From: Candidatus Omnitrophota bacterium
Lineage (GTDB): Bacteria > Omnitrophota > Koll11 > Gygaellales > JAHJCI01
Assembly: GCA_030622705.1 (NCBI GenBank)
Contig: JAUXFU010000059.1
Coordinates: 1 to 5,940 of the forward strand
DNA: 5,940 nt
Direction of reading: 5' to 3'
A model generated the notes under the pieces. The model was not told the origin of the DNA. It saw only the letters and a program-made list of their open reading frames with translations, and searched no databases. The position numbers and the translations under genes were made by a program. Every line of letters starts with the position of its first letter. Position 1 is the stretch's first letter. Of the stretch, positions 1 through 5,519 are shown piece after piece.

Positions 1-557
1 AGCCATGAAAATGGCTTGAATAGAATGCTGAATCCTAATGCAAGCAGCGCAATATTAATAATATAGATAAAACCGAAGGAAAAAAGATAACTTATCATTA
101 AGAAATCGTTTTTCCGGGAATGTATAACCCTTGCGCTAAAAACCAGATGCAGCGCGAAAGTTAAACCAAGTAGAAACATAAAAAGCGGCAAAAGGCTATT
201 AGATTTCACAAATGTTGAAAGTATACAATAGAGTAAGAATAAGATAATGCTATAAATAGGCACAATAAAAGGGGCAACTTTAACCAGGGGCGAAAGAAAT
301 CGGAATGTTGCTTCACTTATCTTCTGGCCCTTTTGATAGATCTTCCCGGGCTGGTAAATAAAAAGATAGAAGACCAAAAAGGTGATTATGCCTTTAGTGA
401 ATAGATTAAAAATGGGCCTTGAGATCGTATTAGACTCATTTAAAAAAGCGGCGGTAAAAGAATAAATCCATGGCAGAAGAAACAGCACAATAACAAACTT
501 AAGAACTACTAAAGCCTTCCTTGACCTATTGGGATTTAAAGATTGTAGATTCTCCAT
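1..557 (-). CDS. Polytopic membrane protein of unknown function (3' end beyond window)
   Basis: I do not recognise this protein. The frame stays open from an ATG at 557 to the window edge, giving 185 residues without a stop, so the C-terminus is missing. The start reads [10 protein letters not shown] and is basic (RSRK at 11-14), followed by about five hydrophobic segments at roughly 17-39, 50-69, 92-116, 120-142 and 153-180, with short polar or basic links such as GKIYQKGQK (71-79) and RVIHSRKND (143-151). This predicts an integral inner-membrane protein with its N-terminus probably cytoplasmic. No catalytic motif is evident. The start lies inside the end of serS in another frame, an overlap of 32 bases, and no clear Shine-Dalgarno sequence precedes it, so translation may be coupled to serS. 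An internal start is possible, but the first membrane segment argues against trimming far. Existence of the gene is well supported; its function is unknown. Confidence 0.75.
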   Translation of the reverse strand, partial: MENLQSLNPNRSRKALVVLKFVIVLFLLPWIYSFTAAFLNESNTISRPIFNLFTKGIITFLVFYLFIYQPGKIYQKGQKISEATFRFLSPLVKVAPFIVPIYSIILFLLYCILSTFVKSNSLLPLFMFLLGLTFALHLVFSARVIHSRKNDFLMISYLFSFGFIYIINIALLALGFSILFKPFSW

Positions 558-1800
558 TTAAGTATGGCCGTAAGGCCTCTGGGATAGTTATTGAACCATC
601 ACGCTGCTGATAATTCTCCAAAAGACAAATCATTGTGCGGGCTAAGGCAATACCCGAGCCATTAATGGTATGAGAATAATCCAGCTTCTTGTCCTGACGG
701 CGATATCTTATATTCGCCCGCCGGGCCTGAAAAGCCTCAAAGTTGCTGCAGCTAGAAACCTCAAGCCACATATCTAATCCGCAAGCATACGCCTCTAAAT
801 CGTAACATTTAGAAGCAGCAAAGCTTAAATCCTGACTGGATAATGCCACTACGCGATAAGGAAGCTTTAACAACTGTAGTACCTCCTCGGCATCCTCAAC
901 CAACTTTTCCAATTCGCTGTAGGAATCTTGCGGCTTTACGAATTTAACCATTTCCACCTTATCAAACTGATGCACACGAACCAGTCCCTTAGTCTCCTTT
1001 CCATATGAGCCGGCTTCCCGCCGAAAACAAGGAGTATAAGCAGTATAATAAATAGGCAGTCTCGTCTCCTCTAAAACCTCACCAGCCAAGATATTGGTTA
1101 AGGGAACCTCGGCAGTGGGAATCAGGAAATAATCCTCATCCTTGAGTCGGTACATATCCTCTTCTAATTTGGGAAGCTGGCCGGTTCCGGTCATTGCCCG
1201 GCGATTAACCAAAAAAGGAGGCGATATCTCTGTATAGCCGTGTTTTTGGGTATGCAGATCAAGCATAAAGTTAATCAGGGCACGCTCCAGTCTTGCCCCC
1301 CAGCCTTTATAAAGCACAAAGTTAGAACCGGTGATTTTTGCTGCGCGGGAAAAATCAATTATTTCCAGGGTACTAGCTATTTCTGTATGAGGCAGTGGGC
1401 TGAAATCAAATTTCCGCAATTCGCCCCAGGAACGGATAATCTTGTTAACCGAAACATCACCAATAGGAACGGAAAGATGGGGAATATTAGGAATGGTCAA
1501 AAGCAATTGATTTAATTTACCCTGGTTGCCCTTCAATTCATTCTCCAATTTATCTATTTGTCTGGCCGTAGATTTCATTTCTTCAATTTTTTGCTTTGCA
1601 TCTTTTTTCTCTTTTAAAAACCGGGATATCTCGTCGTTAGCGATATTTTTTTGCCGGCGCAGTTCTTCCAATTCGACAAGAATCTTCCGCCTGGATTCAT
1701 CAATACTGATAAGCTCCTCTAAATCCAATGTCAGATTTCTATCCTTAATAGATTTTTTTACTAAATCCTGATTCTCACGAATAAATTTAATATCCAACAT
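526..1800 (-). CDS. serS: Seryl-tRNA synthetase (serine--tRNA ligase)
   Basis: Cytoplasmic class II aminoacyl-tRNA synthetase that charges tRNA-Ser with serine using ATP; the product also feeds selenocysteine synthesis where that pathway exists. At 424 residues it is normal length for bacterial SerRS. Residues 1-105 form the tRNA-binding helical hairpin, rich in E, K, L and R as expected for a coiled coil. The catalytic domain follows: [14 protein letters not shown] at 204-217, TAE at 229-231 in the serine-binding region, motif 2 beginning [14 protein letters not shown] at 259-272, [19 protein letters not shown] at 349-367, and motif 3 around [19 protein letters not shown] at 380-398. No key residue appears to be missing. 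The start [10 protein letters not shown] is canonical for the family, yet the bases before it (minus strand TTGTTAAACTGTT) contain no Shine-Dalgarno sequence. It follows rtcB after 128 bases and overlaps the next gene. Confidence 0.97.
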   Translation of the reverse strand: MLDIKFIRENQDLVKKSIKDRNLTLDLEELISIDESRRKILVELEELRRQKNIANDEISRFLKEKKDAKQKIEEMKSTARQIDKLENELKGNQGKLNQLLLTIPNIPHLSVPIGDVSVNKIIRSWGELRKFDFSPLPHTEIASTLEIIDFSRAAKITGSNFVLYKGWGARLERALINFMLDLHTQKHGYTEISPPFLVNRRAMTGTGQLPKLEEDMYRLKDEDYFLIPTAEVPLTNILAGEVLEETRLPIYYTAYTPCFRREAGSYGKETKGLVRVHQFDKVEMVKFVKPQDSYSELEKLVEDAEEVLQLLKLPYRVVALSSQDLSFAASKCYDLEAYACGLDMWLEVSSCSNFEAFQARRANIRYRRQDKKLDYSHTINGSGIALARTMICLLENYQQRDGSITIPEALRPYLNGESTIFKSQ

Positions 1801-1832
1801 AACAGTTTAACAATATAACAATTTAGCAGTGA
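1801..1832. repeat. Degenerate 8-base tandem repeat next to the serS start
   Basis: On the plus strand the 32 bases divide into four octamers: AACAGTTT, AACAATAT, AACAATTT and AGCAGTGA. The first three share AACARTWT and the fourth is diverged. On the coding strand this becomes a repeated TTGTTA-like unit running straight into the serS ATG, which itself sits in ACTGTTATG. It takes the place where a Shine-Dalgarno sequence would be expected. The periodicity is visible by eye; its function is unknown. Confidence 0.5.
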
Positions 1833-1860
1833 AGCTCCACCATCTCACAGTGGTGGCTTC
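1831..1860 (-). repeat. Inverted repeat (hairpin) upstream of serS
   Basis: The 30-base stretch folds on itself. GAAG (1831-1834) pairs with CTTC (1857-1860), then after a two-base bulge CCACCA (1837-1842) pairs with TGGTGG (1851-1856), leaving an eight-base loop. That is ten base pairs. In the serS sense no U-run follows, so it does not look like an intrinsic terminator. Part of one arm can instead pair with 1883-1890. Confidence 0.6.
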
Positions 1861-1870
1861 TGTTTCTTTA

Positions 1871-1924
1871 GGGTCGCACTCCGGTGGAGCGAAACCCTGA
1901 GCAAACGAAGTGCGTCGAATGGGT
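1871..1924 (-). repeat. Overlapping inverted repeats between rtcB and serS
   Basis: Two exclusive hairpins share one arm. In the minus-strand RNA, 1897-1886 (GGGTTTCGCTCC) pairs with 1882-1871 (GGAGTGCGACCC) across a three-base loop, with one mismatch and two G-U pairs. Alternatively 1914-1906 (CGCACTTCG) pairs with 1883-1875 (CGGAGTGCG), nine pairs with one G-U. The 1894-1924 part resembles, from memory, the ACCCTGAGC...GTCGAA.GGGT palindromic repeats scattered between genes in many bacterial genomes, so this may be a dispersed repeat rather than a dedicated serS leader. No U-run marks a terminator. Confidence 0.5.
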
Positions 1925-1928
1925 AAAA

Positions 1929-3389
1929 TCAGCCTTTAATTACCCCCAGTGGCCGCATCCGACAAACACGTTTAGCAATACCGGCATTATGCACCACATC
2001 TACCACTTCATTAACATCCTTGTAAACCTCCGGTGCCTCCTCGATAATCGTTCTCCGGCCTGCGGCCTTAACAAATATATGCTTTGCTTCTAAGTCCTTC
2101 ATCAGTTTATTCCCATTTATTGACCTTAAGGCAGCAGAACGGGACTTTACCCTGCCGGCACCATGACAGCAGCTCCCGAAAGTCTCCTCCATTGCCTTTT
2201 GCGCGCCCACCAACAGATAGGAATTCCTTCCCATATCACCGGGAATAATTACCGGCTGACCCAGTTTTTTATATCTATCAGGCAAAGCCGGATGCCCGGG
2301 AGCAAAGGCGCGTGTTGCACCTTTACGATGAACGCATAGCGTTTTTTCCTTACCATCAACAATATGCTTTTCTATCTTGGCAATATTATGGGCAACATCA
2401 TAGATTAAATCAATCCCCATACTCTGCCATGATTTACTAAACACCCTCTCAAATGACTTACGCACTAGATGCATCAAACACTGACGGTTTGCCCAGGCAT
2501 AATTTGCCGCACACTTCATTGCCCCAAGATATTGTTTCCCTTCAGGGGAACTTAGCGGCGCGCAGGCAAGCTGTCGATCAGGAACATTAATATGGTATTT
2601 GACTAAACAGTGCATCATAGCCTTTACGTAATCATCACAGACCTGATAACCAAAACCCCGCGAGCCGGAATGAATCATCACTGTAATCTGGCCAAGCATT
2701 AATCCAAATTCATCGCATAACTTTGAGTCATAGAGCTGGTCGATTACCTGAATCTCCACAAAATGATTTCCTGAACCAAGAGTGCCGGATTGCGCCTTAC
2801 CCCTTTCATAGGCTCTCTGTGATACGGCCGAAGGGTCAGCGCCGGCAATTGCACCGAACTCCTCAGTGCACTCTAAATCGTCCTCTATGCCGTAGCCTCT
2901 TTGCACTGCCCACCTTGCACCCTTAACTAAAATCTCGCGCTCCTGTTTCTGACTAACCGTTATCTGCCCCTTTGAGCCAACACCAGAAGGAACATCGCTA
3001 AACAAAACATAAACTAAGTCCTTAACCCTATCTTTTATTTCATCGTGCTGGAAATTCGTCTTTAATAAGCGCACGCCACAATTTATATCAAAACCTACAC
3101 CACCAGGTGAAATTACTCCTCCTTGCTCAACATCCGTTGCTGCCACACCACCTATAGGAAAACCGTACCCCCAGTGTATATCCGGCATTGCCAGAGAATA
3201 TTTAACAATTCCCGGTAAGAAAGCGACATTAGCCACTTGTTCTAGAGCTCTATCCTGACGAATATCCTTAAGCAACTTTTCATCCGCATAAATAAAGCCG
3301 GGTACACGCATCCCCGGCTTATATGATTTAGGAATTCGCCAGCGCCAATTATCAACCTTCTCTAATGGCCCCGACCATAAATTCGCCAT
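1929..3389 (-). CDS. rtcB: RNA-splicing ligase RtcB (3'-phosphate RNA ligase)
   Basis: GTP- and manganese-dependent ligase that joins RNA 2',3'-cyclic phosphate or 3'-phosphate ends to 5'-OH ends, acting in RNA repair in bacteria and tRNA splicing in archaea and animals. The 486 residues match the long archaeal-type enzyme (about 480) rather than the roughly 408-residue E. coli form. The metal and guanylate site is complete: D101 and C104 in FDINCGVRLLKTN, N208 and H209 in GSGNHFVE, H240 in MIHSGSRGFG, H334 in DVAHNI, and H409 in CCHGAGR, corresponding to the histidine that becomes guanylylated. The C-terminus LGVIKG keeps the conserved lysine. I see no intein. A GAGG Shine-Dalgarno sequence (3395-3398) sits five bases before the ATG. 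It follows archease by 21 bases, as expected for an enzyme and its activator in one operon. Confidence 0.97.
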   Translation of the reverse strand: MANLWSGPLEKVDNWRWRIPKSYKPGMRVPGFIYADEKLLKDIRQDRALEQVANVAFLPGIVKYSLAMPDIHWGYGFPIGGVAATDVEQGGVISPGGVGFDINCGVRLLKTNFQHDEIKDRVKDLVYVLFSDVPSGVGSKGQITVSQKQEREILVKGARWAVQRGYGIEDDLECTEEFGAIAGADPSAVSQRAYERGKAQSGTLGSGNHFVEIQVIDQLYDSKLCDEFGLMLGQITVMIHSGSRGFGYQVCDDYVKAMMHCLVKYHINVPDRQLACAPLSSPEGKQYLGAMKCAANYAWANRQCLMHLVRKSFERVFSKSWQSMGIDLIYDVAHNIAKIEKHIVDGKEKTLCVHRKGATRAFAPGHPALPDRYKKLGQPVIIPGDMGRNSYLLVGAQKAMEETFGSCCHGAGRVKSRSAALRSINGNKLMKDLEAKHIFVKAAGRRTIIEEAPEVYKDVNEVVDVVHNAGIAKRVCRMRPLGVIKG

Positions 3390-3410
3390 CCCATCCTCTA
3401 TTTCTACGTT

Positions 3411-3845
3411 TTAGACATCAAAAATTACCTGCGCCTCGAAACCTTTGTCTGTCTCTTTAATTTCTAACTCATGATAGGTAACTGCTTTAATCTCGGTTTT
3501 AATCCGATATAAATCAGGATTCAAGATCATTCCGCTTACTTCTGCCTGAATACAGCTCGAATCTAATTTTTCTATATCTGCCTTTTCCATAATCAAGCCT
3601 TCACTAGAAAACAAATATAACAATTCACTCATCCAAGCCACAAAAACGTCCTCAAGACTTCTGCCTTGTTTATTTAACAAAAATTTCTCATGCTCTGTTT
3701 TTTGGAAGATTGGCTTCTTTTTTGTTGGCTCAAGCATAATCTCAAACATTGCCCGCGCAGCGTTAAAAAAAAGCTGCTCTAAATTCTTGCCGTAAGCCTT
3801 TATACCGATATCAGCAGTATGATCGATTATCTCATAGGTTTTCAT
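3411..3845 (-). CDS. Archease, activating cofactor of RtcB
   Basis: Small protein that accelerates RtcB guanylylation and allows multiple turnover. With the chosen ATG at 3845 it has 144 residues, typical of the family. The signature DHTADIGIKAYGKN lies at residues 8-21 and is followed by LEQLFFNAARAMFEIM. Other family features are SLEDVFVAWMSELLYLF in the middle and YRIKTEIKAVTYHELEI near the end, closing with VIFDV, whose aspartate is in the usual C-terminal position. An ATG eight codons upstream (3869) is in frame, but it lies inside tRNA-Lys, adds the unconserved residues MAQQSEVL, and lacks the good GAGG that precedes the chosen start. The direct partner rtcB lies 21 bases downstream. 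Transcription must come through the two tRNA genes, since no promoter is visible in the 16-base gap. Confidence 0.95.
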   Translation of the reverse strand: MKTYEIIDHTADIGIKAYGKNLEQLFFNAARAMFEIMLEPTKKKPIFQKTEHEKFLLNKQGRSLEDVFVAWMSELLYLFSSEGLIMEKADIEKLDSSCIQAEVSGMILNPDLYRIKTEIKAVTYHELEIKETDKGFEAQVIFDV

Positions 3846-3850
3846 TAAAA

Positions 3851-3856
3851 CCTCAC
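3851..3856 (-). promoter_or_regulatory. Shine-Dalgarno sequence that decides the archease start
   Basis: The minus strand reads GTGAGG, then TTTTA, then ATG, placing GAGG five bases before the start at 3845. The site lies wholly in the 16-base gap between the end of tRNA-Lys and archease, which supports starting the protein here rather than at the in-frame ATG within the tRNA. Confidence 0.75.
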
Positions 3857-3861
3857 TTTGC

Positions 3862-3934
3862 TGGGCCACGAAGGACTTGAACCTTCAACCCCCTGATTAA
3901 GAGTCAGATGCTCTACCAATTGAGCTAGTGGCCC
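3862..3934 (-). tRNA. tRNA-Lys (anticodon CTT)
   Basis: A complete 73-base cloverleaf, counting the discriminator base A. The acceptor stem GGGCCAC pairs fully with GTGGCCC. The D arm is GCTC/GAGC, the anticodon stem TCTGA/TCAGG with loop CTCTTAA (anticodon CTT at 3899-3901, reading AAG), the variable loop five bases, and the T arm GAAGG/CCTTC with loop TTCAAGT. There is no intron and the 3' CCA is not encoded. It lies 40 bases after tRNA-Arg and 16 bases before archease, in the same direction. Confidence 0.97.
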
Positions 3935-3974
3935 TCATTTTCCACTATCCCTTAAAACCCCCTCAGTACACCCA

Positions 3975-4048
3975 CGCGCTCGGGGAGAGTCGAACTCCCA
4001 ACATCCAGTTCCGAAGACTGGCGCTCTGTCCGATTGAGCTACGAGCGC
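3975..4048 (-). tRNA. tRNA-Arg (anticodon TCG)
   Basis: A complete 74-base cloverleaf including discriminator G. Acceptor GCGCTCG pairs with CGAGCGC, D arm GCTC with GAGC, anticodon stem CCAGT with ACTGG around the loop CTTCGGA (anticodon TCG at 4012-4014, reading CGA and, with wobble, other CGN codons), and T arm GGGAG with CTCCC around TTCGACT. There is no intron and CCA is not encoded. It is the first gene after the promoter at 4085-4113, and a perfect hairpin abuts its 5' end. Confidence 0.97.
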
Positions 4049-4067
4049 AACTATCGTAACGATAGTT
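4049..4067 (-). repeat. Perfect 8-bp hairpin abutting the tRNA-Arg 5' end
   Basis: The minus strand reads AACTATCG, TTA, CGATAGTT: eight perfect pairs and a three-base loop, ending on the base just before the first tRNA nucleotide. It falls in the transcribed leader predicted from the promoter at 4085-4113, so it would sit at the RNase P cleavage point or could be a DNA operator. No U-run follows, so it is not a terminator. Confidence 0.7.
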
Positions 4068-4084
4068 ATATCATATCGGAATTT

Positions 4085-4113
4085 ATTATACCTGCTTTTT
4101 AAGACACTGTAAA
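4085..4113 (-). promoter_or_regulatory. Sigma-70-type promoter for the tRNA-archease-rtcB unit
   Basis: On the minus strand a -35 box TTTACA (4113-4108) is followed by exactly 17 bases and then a perfect -10 box TATAAT (4090-4085). Initiation would fall near 4078, about 30 bases before tRNA-Arg. No other good promoter appears between here and rtcB, so this one probably serves both tRNAs, archease and rtcB. Confidence 0.8.
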
Positions 4114-4118
4114 GAAGG

Positions 4119-4236
4119 AACTCAAGGAATACTTTAAAATCGAAAAGGGCAACTCTCAGAAATAGTTACAAACAGCAGCCTTCGGAAACAACCTCTTGTT
4201 ATTTTGAGTTTTTTTAGACTATAGGACGGATGATTC
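4119..4236. other. Non-coding stretch between the PilZ gene and the tRNA promoter
   Basis: No convincing reading frame or RNA gene is seen. On the plus strand AACTCAA (4119-4125) is complementary to TTGAGTT (4204-4210), and a run of seven T ends at 4215; a five-pair hairpin AACAA/TTGTT with loop CCTC lies at 4187-4200. In the direction of the PilZ gene the same run is A-rich, so it does not form an intrinsic terminator for that gene. Confidence 0.4.
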
Positions 4237-4632
4237 TTAAGGACGATTTTCGCTGAAGCAGTTCGAAACATAACGAGATATCTTGCGGGAGTCGTTATCG
4301 CTTATTTCTATAAATTTAATACCTAACTCATGCCCCATTATTTTTGATCGCGAATCTATATCGGCTTCCCTGCTCCAAACAATCTTTCCCTTAAATTGAA
4401 TAGGAATACTACTGCCAGGCAGATTCATTTTTAAAAACAGAACAGTATCCTTCTCTATCTCTTTAGTAACACTTAACTTAATCCCCTTTGCGCTTATATT
4501 CTTTACAAAGCCTACTGTCTCTAAACCATCTTTCTCTGCAGGGGAATAAACAGCGGTAATGCCTTTTATACGCGGGGCATCCCGTCTTTCCCGGCCATAA
4601 TATTTATCCTCTTGAGGTTCCATGTTATTCAT
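4237..4632 (-). CDS. PilZ-domain protein, probable c-di-GMP receptor
   Basis: A stand-alone PilZ domain of 131 residues (128 if the start is M4), expected to be cytoplasmic and to bind the second messenger cyclic di-GMP. Both binding motifs are present: RxxxR as R17-DAP-R21, preceded by the common GRERR context, and NxSxxG as N45-ISAK-G50. The following beta-rich part includes IQFKGKIVWSRE (78-89) and ELGIKFIEI (102-110), the usual end of a PilZ barrel, then a short helical tail. No output domain is attached, so it probably acts by binding a partner that the window does not reveal. ATG codons occur at 4632 and 4623. The consensus-like promoter overlaps the first, so M4 may be the real start on that transcript. 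The neighbours, lipid A genes upstream and tRNAs downstream, give no clear functional link. Confidence 0.9.
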   Translation of the reverse strand: MNNMEPQEDKYYGRERRDAPRIKGITAVYSPAEKDGLETVGFVKNISAKGIKLSVTKEIEKDTVLFLKMNLPGSSIPIQFKGKIVWSREADIDSRSKIMGHELGIKFIEISDNDSRKISRYVSNCFSENRP

Positions 4633-4659
4633 AATACTCTTTTATAACAAATTTGTCAA
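4631..4659 (-). promoter_or_regulatory. Promoter overlapping the PilZ gene start
   Basis: The minus strand has a perfect -35 TTGACA (4659-4654), a 17-base spacer and TATTAT (4636-4631) as the -10 box. The last two bases of the -10 box are the first two of the upstream ATG (4632-4630). Initiation near 4624 would place the 5' end almost on the second ATG (4623), giving a leaderless messenger. Confidence 0.65.
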
Positions 4660-4690
4660 GCGGCATCTGTGAGAACGCTGAAAAATTCTT

Positions 4691-4715
4691 AAAAACTATA
4701 GCAGCGCTCTCTGCT
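4691..4715 (-). terminator. Weak terminator-like hairpin after lpxI
   Basis: On the minus strand AGCAG, a six-base loop, then CTGCT form a short five-pair stem that starts within the lpxI stop codon. It is followed by ATAG and five T. The stem is short and the T-run is offset by a few bases, so termination may be partial. The new promoter just downstream, before the PilZ gene, fits a transcription boundary here. Confidence 0.35.
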
Positions 4716-5518
4716 TATATCGCCGCAATCCATAATCCCTTTTTATCAGCCAATCTTATACTTTGCTCTTTATCAATGAATAACGTTTTATCCCCCTCAA
4801 TTGCCAACCCCGCTGCCCGGACACGTACTAGATTCTTTACCGTATTCAATCCCACAACTGGAACATCAAAACGCATATCCTGAGCCGGCTTGCTTACCTT
4901 GATAATTATTGTACCCGCGCGGGTAATTCTGCCAGAGCGCTTAATTAGATTGTCGGTTCCCTCCAAAGCCTCAACCGCTACTATGGCTTTATCCTTTATG
5001 GCTACTGCCTGACCAATATCCAAATAAGCAATCTCCTTGGCTACACCTAGCCCCATATAGACATCTTCCCAATGTTTAAAATCGGGCTGCCGATGGGTCA
5101 AAACTCCTTTGTGAGGTAAAAAATCGCCGAGCAAAAAAGTAGAATCAAGAACCCGTATATTCCGCTGCTCTAACCTGCCGGCAACCGCCCCAAGAATTGT
5201 ATCTGCTTTCTTATCCTTTAAGGAATCTAAAAGATTCTTTAATTCCGCGCTATTCCTTATCTGAGGCCTGAATAGCTGACAGGGGCTTATCTGCCCAGCC
5301 ATCACCACCTCATTTATCTTCTCGCTGCGGAATATCTCAAAAATCTTAGAAAATTCATTTAAGCCTATCCAATAAATTTTATCTACCAGCCTGCTTAATC
5401 TTGAATGCGTTTCTCCCTTTATGGCAATAGCCACCACTGAATACTGCCTTTTTTTGGCCTCACACGCAATAATCAAAGGGAATTTTCGATTACCAGCAAT
5501 CAAACCAATTCTAGTCAT
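4715..5518 (-). CDS. lpxI: UDP-2,3-diacylglucosamine pyrophosphatase LpxI
   Basis: Hydrolyses UDP-2,3-diacylglucosamine to lipid X and UMP, the fourth step of lipid A synthesis, on the cytoplasmic side of the inner membrane. It is the LpxI (formerly DUF1009) alternative to LpxH. With the ATG at 5518 the protein has 267 residues, the family's usual size. It begins MTRIGLIAGNRKFP, the typical N-terminal Rossmann-like start. The C-terminal catalytic domain shows KKADTILGAVAGRLE (103-117), VEALEGTDNLIKRSG (182-196) and QDMRFDVPVVG (213-223), whose acidic residues match the region of the catalytic aspartate described for Caulobacter LpxI. A GTG eight codons upstream (5542) would add MEFVAVAD and overlap lpxA; the ATG fits the family better and lies one base after the lpxA stop. 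Close spacing suggests translational coupling with lpxA. Confidence 0.95.
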   Translation of the reverse strand: MTRIGLIAGNRKFPLIIACEAKKRQYSVVAIAIKGETHSRLSRLVDKIYWIGLNEFSKIFEIFRSEKINEVVMAGQISPCQLFRPQIRNSAELKNLLDSLKDKKADTILGAVAGRLEQRNIRVLDSTFLLGDFLPHKGVLTHRQPDFKHWEDVYMGLGVAKEIAYLDIGQAVAIKDKAIVAVEALEGTDNLIKRSGRITRAGTIIIKVSKPAQDMRFDVPVVGLNTVKNLVRVRAAGLAIEGDKTLFIDKEQSIRLADKKGLWIAAI

Positions 5519-5519
5519 A

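Noticed and set aside
1240..1515. Plus-strand open frame of 91 codons
   Set aside because: It lies entirely opposite serS, whose protein is conserved along its full length; the translated sequence shows no family features.
1801..1928. T-box riboswitch controlling serS
   Set aside because: A T-box leader needs the conserved AGGGUGGNACCGCG antiterminator sequence and a terminator with a U-run; neither is present, and the gap is too short.
2723..2926. Plus-strand open frame opposite rtcB
   Set aside because: It is the shadow of a conserved RtcB region containing GSGNHF; its translation looks random and proline/arginine-rich.
1929..3389. Intein in RtcB, as known in some archaeal homologues
   Set aside because: The protein is 486 residues with all motifs at normal spacing, leaving no room for an intein.
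3846..3869. Archease starting at the in-frame ATG inside tRNA-Lys
   Set aside because: The extra eight residues are not family-like, the codons would lie in the tRNA acceptor stem, and the ATG at 3845 has a well-placed Shine-Dalgarno sequence.
4653..4883. Plus-strand open frame of 76 codons spanning the lpxI end
   Set aside because: It covers the conserved C-terminus of LpxI and the PilZ promoter, and no ribosome site or known domain was seen.
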